DNA of 5,345 nt from Chryseobacterium sp. GTDB taxonomy: Bacteria; Bacteroidota; Bacteroidia; Flavobacteriales; Weeksellaceae. The DNA is taken from NCBI GenBank assembly GCA_030146295.1, contig JASLCD010000302.1, forward strand, positions 1-5,345. The letters run 5' to 3'. The notes under the pieces are model-generated. The model made no database searches, was not told the DNA's origin, and was given only the letters and a program-made list of their open reading frames with translations. Shown piece after piece: positions 4,413-5,345 of this stretch. The translations under genes were made by a program, and so were the position numbers. Each line of letters opens with the position of its first letter. Within the stretch, counting starts at the first letter, position 1.

Positions 4413-5201
4413 TTAGACATTAAAAAATTGAATCAGCCTTGATAAGCTGGTTTTAAATTTAGGCTTTTCATAATCTTTATCGGGATTATATATTTTAATT
4501 TCAACCTTACTTCTGTCTTTGATTACAAGTCCGGAATGATTTTCAAGGTTTGAATTAATTCGTTCCAATAGCCCCAATTGAAGCATTACATCTAATATTC
4601 TCTTTCCATCGGCAAAATCTTTATAAATACTAACAGGAAGAGGCTGATACTCAGGTGTAGAATGAATATACAGAGAAAAAAAGTAAGGATCAAGGTCTCC
4701 AAACTCCATCCCAAACATAAATGGAACCTCAATTTCCTGTTTTGTGATTACATTTTGAAAGTAACAGTGATAGCCATGAATGAAATATTTCCATTTTCCT
4801 ACTTTTCCACTTTGGGTTCTTCTGCCTTTCAAATAATTGAAAACTAAAAAAGGAAAATCTTCATTGAGTATTATTTTTTTCTTTTCAAGAAATAAGCGCA
4901 TCAGTTCTTCTCCAAGTTTTCTATAGTCTTTTGCACATTGTACAAAAAATAATTGGTGGGCAATTATCTCTTCTTTTGTAATCAGTTTATTTATTTCAAT
5001 TTTTGGTTCTGTTGAATGAACAGCAATTCTAAAATGAGGAAGATTCTGCTGTAATTGTTCACCATAATTTTCTTTGATGTGGCTGATAGAATGATCAAAA
5101 ATTATTCTAATTATTTTTTGACGGGAAATATTTCTGAGGTAATCAATACAAGGAAGTTCTTGTATTGATTTTGCAGTTATTACATGAGTGGTTCTTTCCA
5201 A
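4413..5201 (-). CDS. Hypothetical 262-aa protein with DUF6896-like region
   Basis: Residues about 137-212 contain WKYFIHGYHCYFQN, then EIEVPFMFGMEFGDLDPYFFSLYIHST and a helical end (DGKRILDVMLQLGLL). From memory, the F-x-H-G-x-x-C-x-F core followed by an acidic/aromatic strand resembles DUF6896-type domains of unknown function, many of them in stand-alone or toxin-associated proteins; this assignment is tentative. The N-terminal part (1-125) is mixed helix and strand without recognisable motifs. The start is TTG (5199-5201): the frame is closed by TGA a few codons upstream, no ATG or GTG exists in between, and the next in-frame Met is residue 101. The TTG start is supported by a promoter whose -7 box ends 22 bases before it. 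This is the first gene of the four-gene operon. Confidence 0.78.
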   Translation of the reverse strand: MERTTHVITAKSIQELPCIDYLRNISRQKIIRIIFDHSISHIKENYGEQLQQNLPHFRIAVHSTEPKIEINKLITKEEIIAHQLFFVQCAKDYRKLGEELMRLFLEKKKIILNEDFPFLVFNYLKGRRTQSGKVGKWKYFIHGYHCYFQNVITKQEIEVPFMFGMEFGDLDPYFFSLYIHSTPEYQPLPVSIYKDFADGKRILDVMLQLGLLERINSNLENHSGLVIKDRSKVEIKIYNPDKDYEKPKFKTSLSRLIQFFNV

Positions 5202-5223
5202 AGCACTAAATGAATGATTAGTT

Positions 5224-5251
5224 CAAATTTAAATAAAATTTCACACTCCAA
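5224..5251 (-). promoter_or_regulatory. Bacteroidota-type promoter of the four-gene operon
   Basis: On the minus strand a TTG (plus 5249-5251) is followed after 17 bases by TAAATTTG (plus 5224-5231), a perfect match to the TAnnTTTG -7 consensus. The spacing is at the short end of the range accepted for Flavobacteriia. Transcription would start about 15 bases before the TTG start codon at 5201, a short leader. Confidence 0.6.
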
Positions 5252-5266
5252 AACTTTCAAAACCCT

Positions 5267-5274
5267 TAAATTTG
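5267..5274 (+). promoter_or_regulatory. -7 box of the divergent plus-strand gene
   Basis: TAAATTTG on the plus strand matches the TAnnTTTG consensus exactly and stands 22 bases before the ATG at 5297, a usual distance. No TTG is found at the expected -33 position, so the promoter is weaker by sequence or depends on an activator. Confidence 0.45.
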
Positions 5275-5296
5275 TAGGCAATAAAAATTTACTTGG

Positions 5297-5345
5297 ATGC
5301 TTAGGAACATTTCAATTGCGGCAGCTACTTTTTTGTCCGTAGTTA
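5297..5345 (+). CDS. Start of a plus-strand gene with signal-peptide-like N-terminus, cut by the right edge
   Basis: The ATG at 5297-5299 opens a frame that runs to the window end, reading MLRNISIAAATFLSVV. One positive charge followed by a hydrophobic Ala/Leu/Val stretch is the classic beginning of a Sec signal peptide, so an exported or envelope protein is likely. A consensus -7 box lies 22 bases upstream. Only 16 codons are visible, so neither family nor function can be named. It is divergent to the four-gene operon with promoters back to back. Confidence 0.6.
   Translation, partial: MLRNISIAAATFLSVV

Noticed and set aside
4662..4847. Plus-strand 61-aa open frame
   Set aside because: It is antisense to the 262-aa gene, and its Lys-rich composition is a shadow of that gene's codons.
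1..5345. tRNA, rRNA, CRISPR arrays, insertion-sequence ends or transposase
   Set aside because: No cloverleaf-like segment, no regularly spaced repeats, and no transposase motifs or paired terminal inverted repeats were seen on either strand.

Overview
The window reads as a piece of a Bacteroidota (Flavobacteriia) chromosome, most likely Chryseobacterium or a close Weeksellaceae relative. Four things point there: the AT-rich coding style; TAnnTTTG-type -7 boxes in place of Escherichia-style -10 boxes; a short precursor with the 'MKNLKKL...LISGG' leader common in Chryseobacterium; and an Rhs core fragment with the 'KELQETGMFDYGAR...GRWGVVDPLAE' wording typical of Bacteroidota. Nearly everything lies on the minus strand, so transcription runs from right to left. 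Family names come from reading the translations, not from a search.

Right part (about 5345 to 2600): the start of a plus-strand gene with a signal-peptide-like N-terminus leaves the window at the right edge. Divergent to it, a minus-strand promoter at 5224-5251 drives a tight four-gene operon: a 262-aa protein with a DUF6896-like central region, a 261-aa protein of unknown function, a VOC/glyoxalase-fold protein, and a GNAT acetyltransferase of the streptothricin-acetyltransferase type. Gaps are 16 to 22 bases. The last two genes suggest small-molecule modification or binding; the first two are unassigned and resemble a paired unit.

Middle (about 2590 to 1540): a self-contained unit with its own promoter and a strong intrinsic terminator encodes a 76-aa, eight-cysteine, double-glycine-leader bacteriocin-like peptide. 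No modification or export gene lies beside it. Next comes a Crp/Fnr-family regulator that lacks the usual cAMP-contact signature.

Left part (about 1541 to 1): a glycolipid-binding-domain protein begins normally but loses its family sequence after residue ~115 and ends in a short Asn/Ser-rich tail. From there leftward the sequence has an accessory character: two small unrecognised ORFs (one without an ATG start), a hairpin terminator whose pairing is complete only in minus-strand RNA, and the C-terminal end of an Rhs core with no Rhs gene in front of it. I read this as the edge of a polymorphic-toxin (Rhs tip) array whose insertion or recombination removed the end of the glycolipid-binding gene. 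The toxin tip itself would lie beyond position 1.
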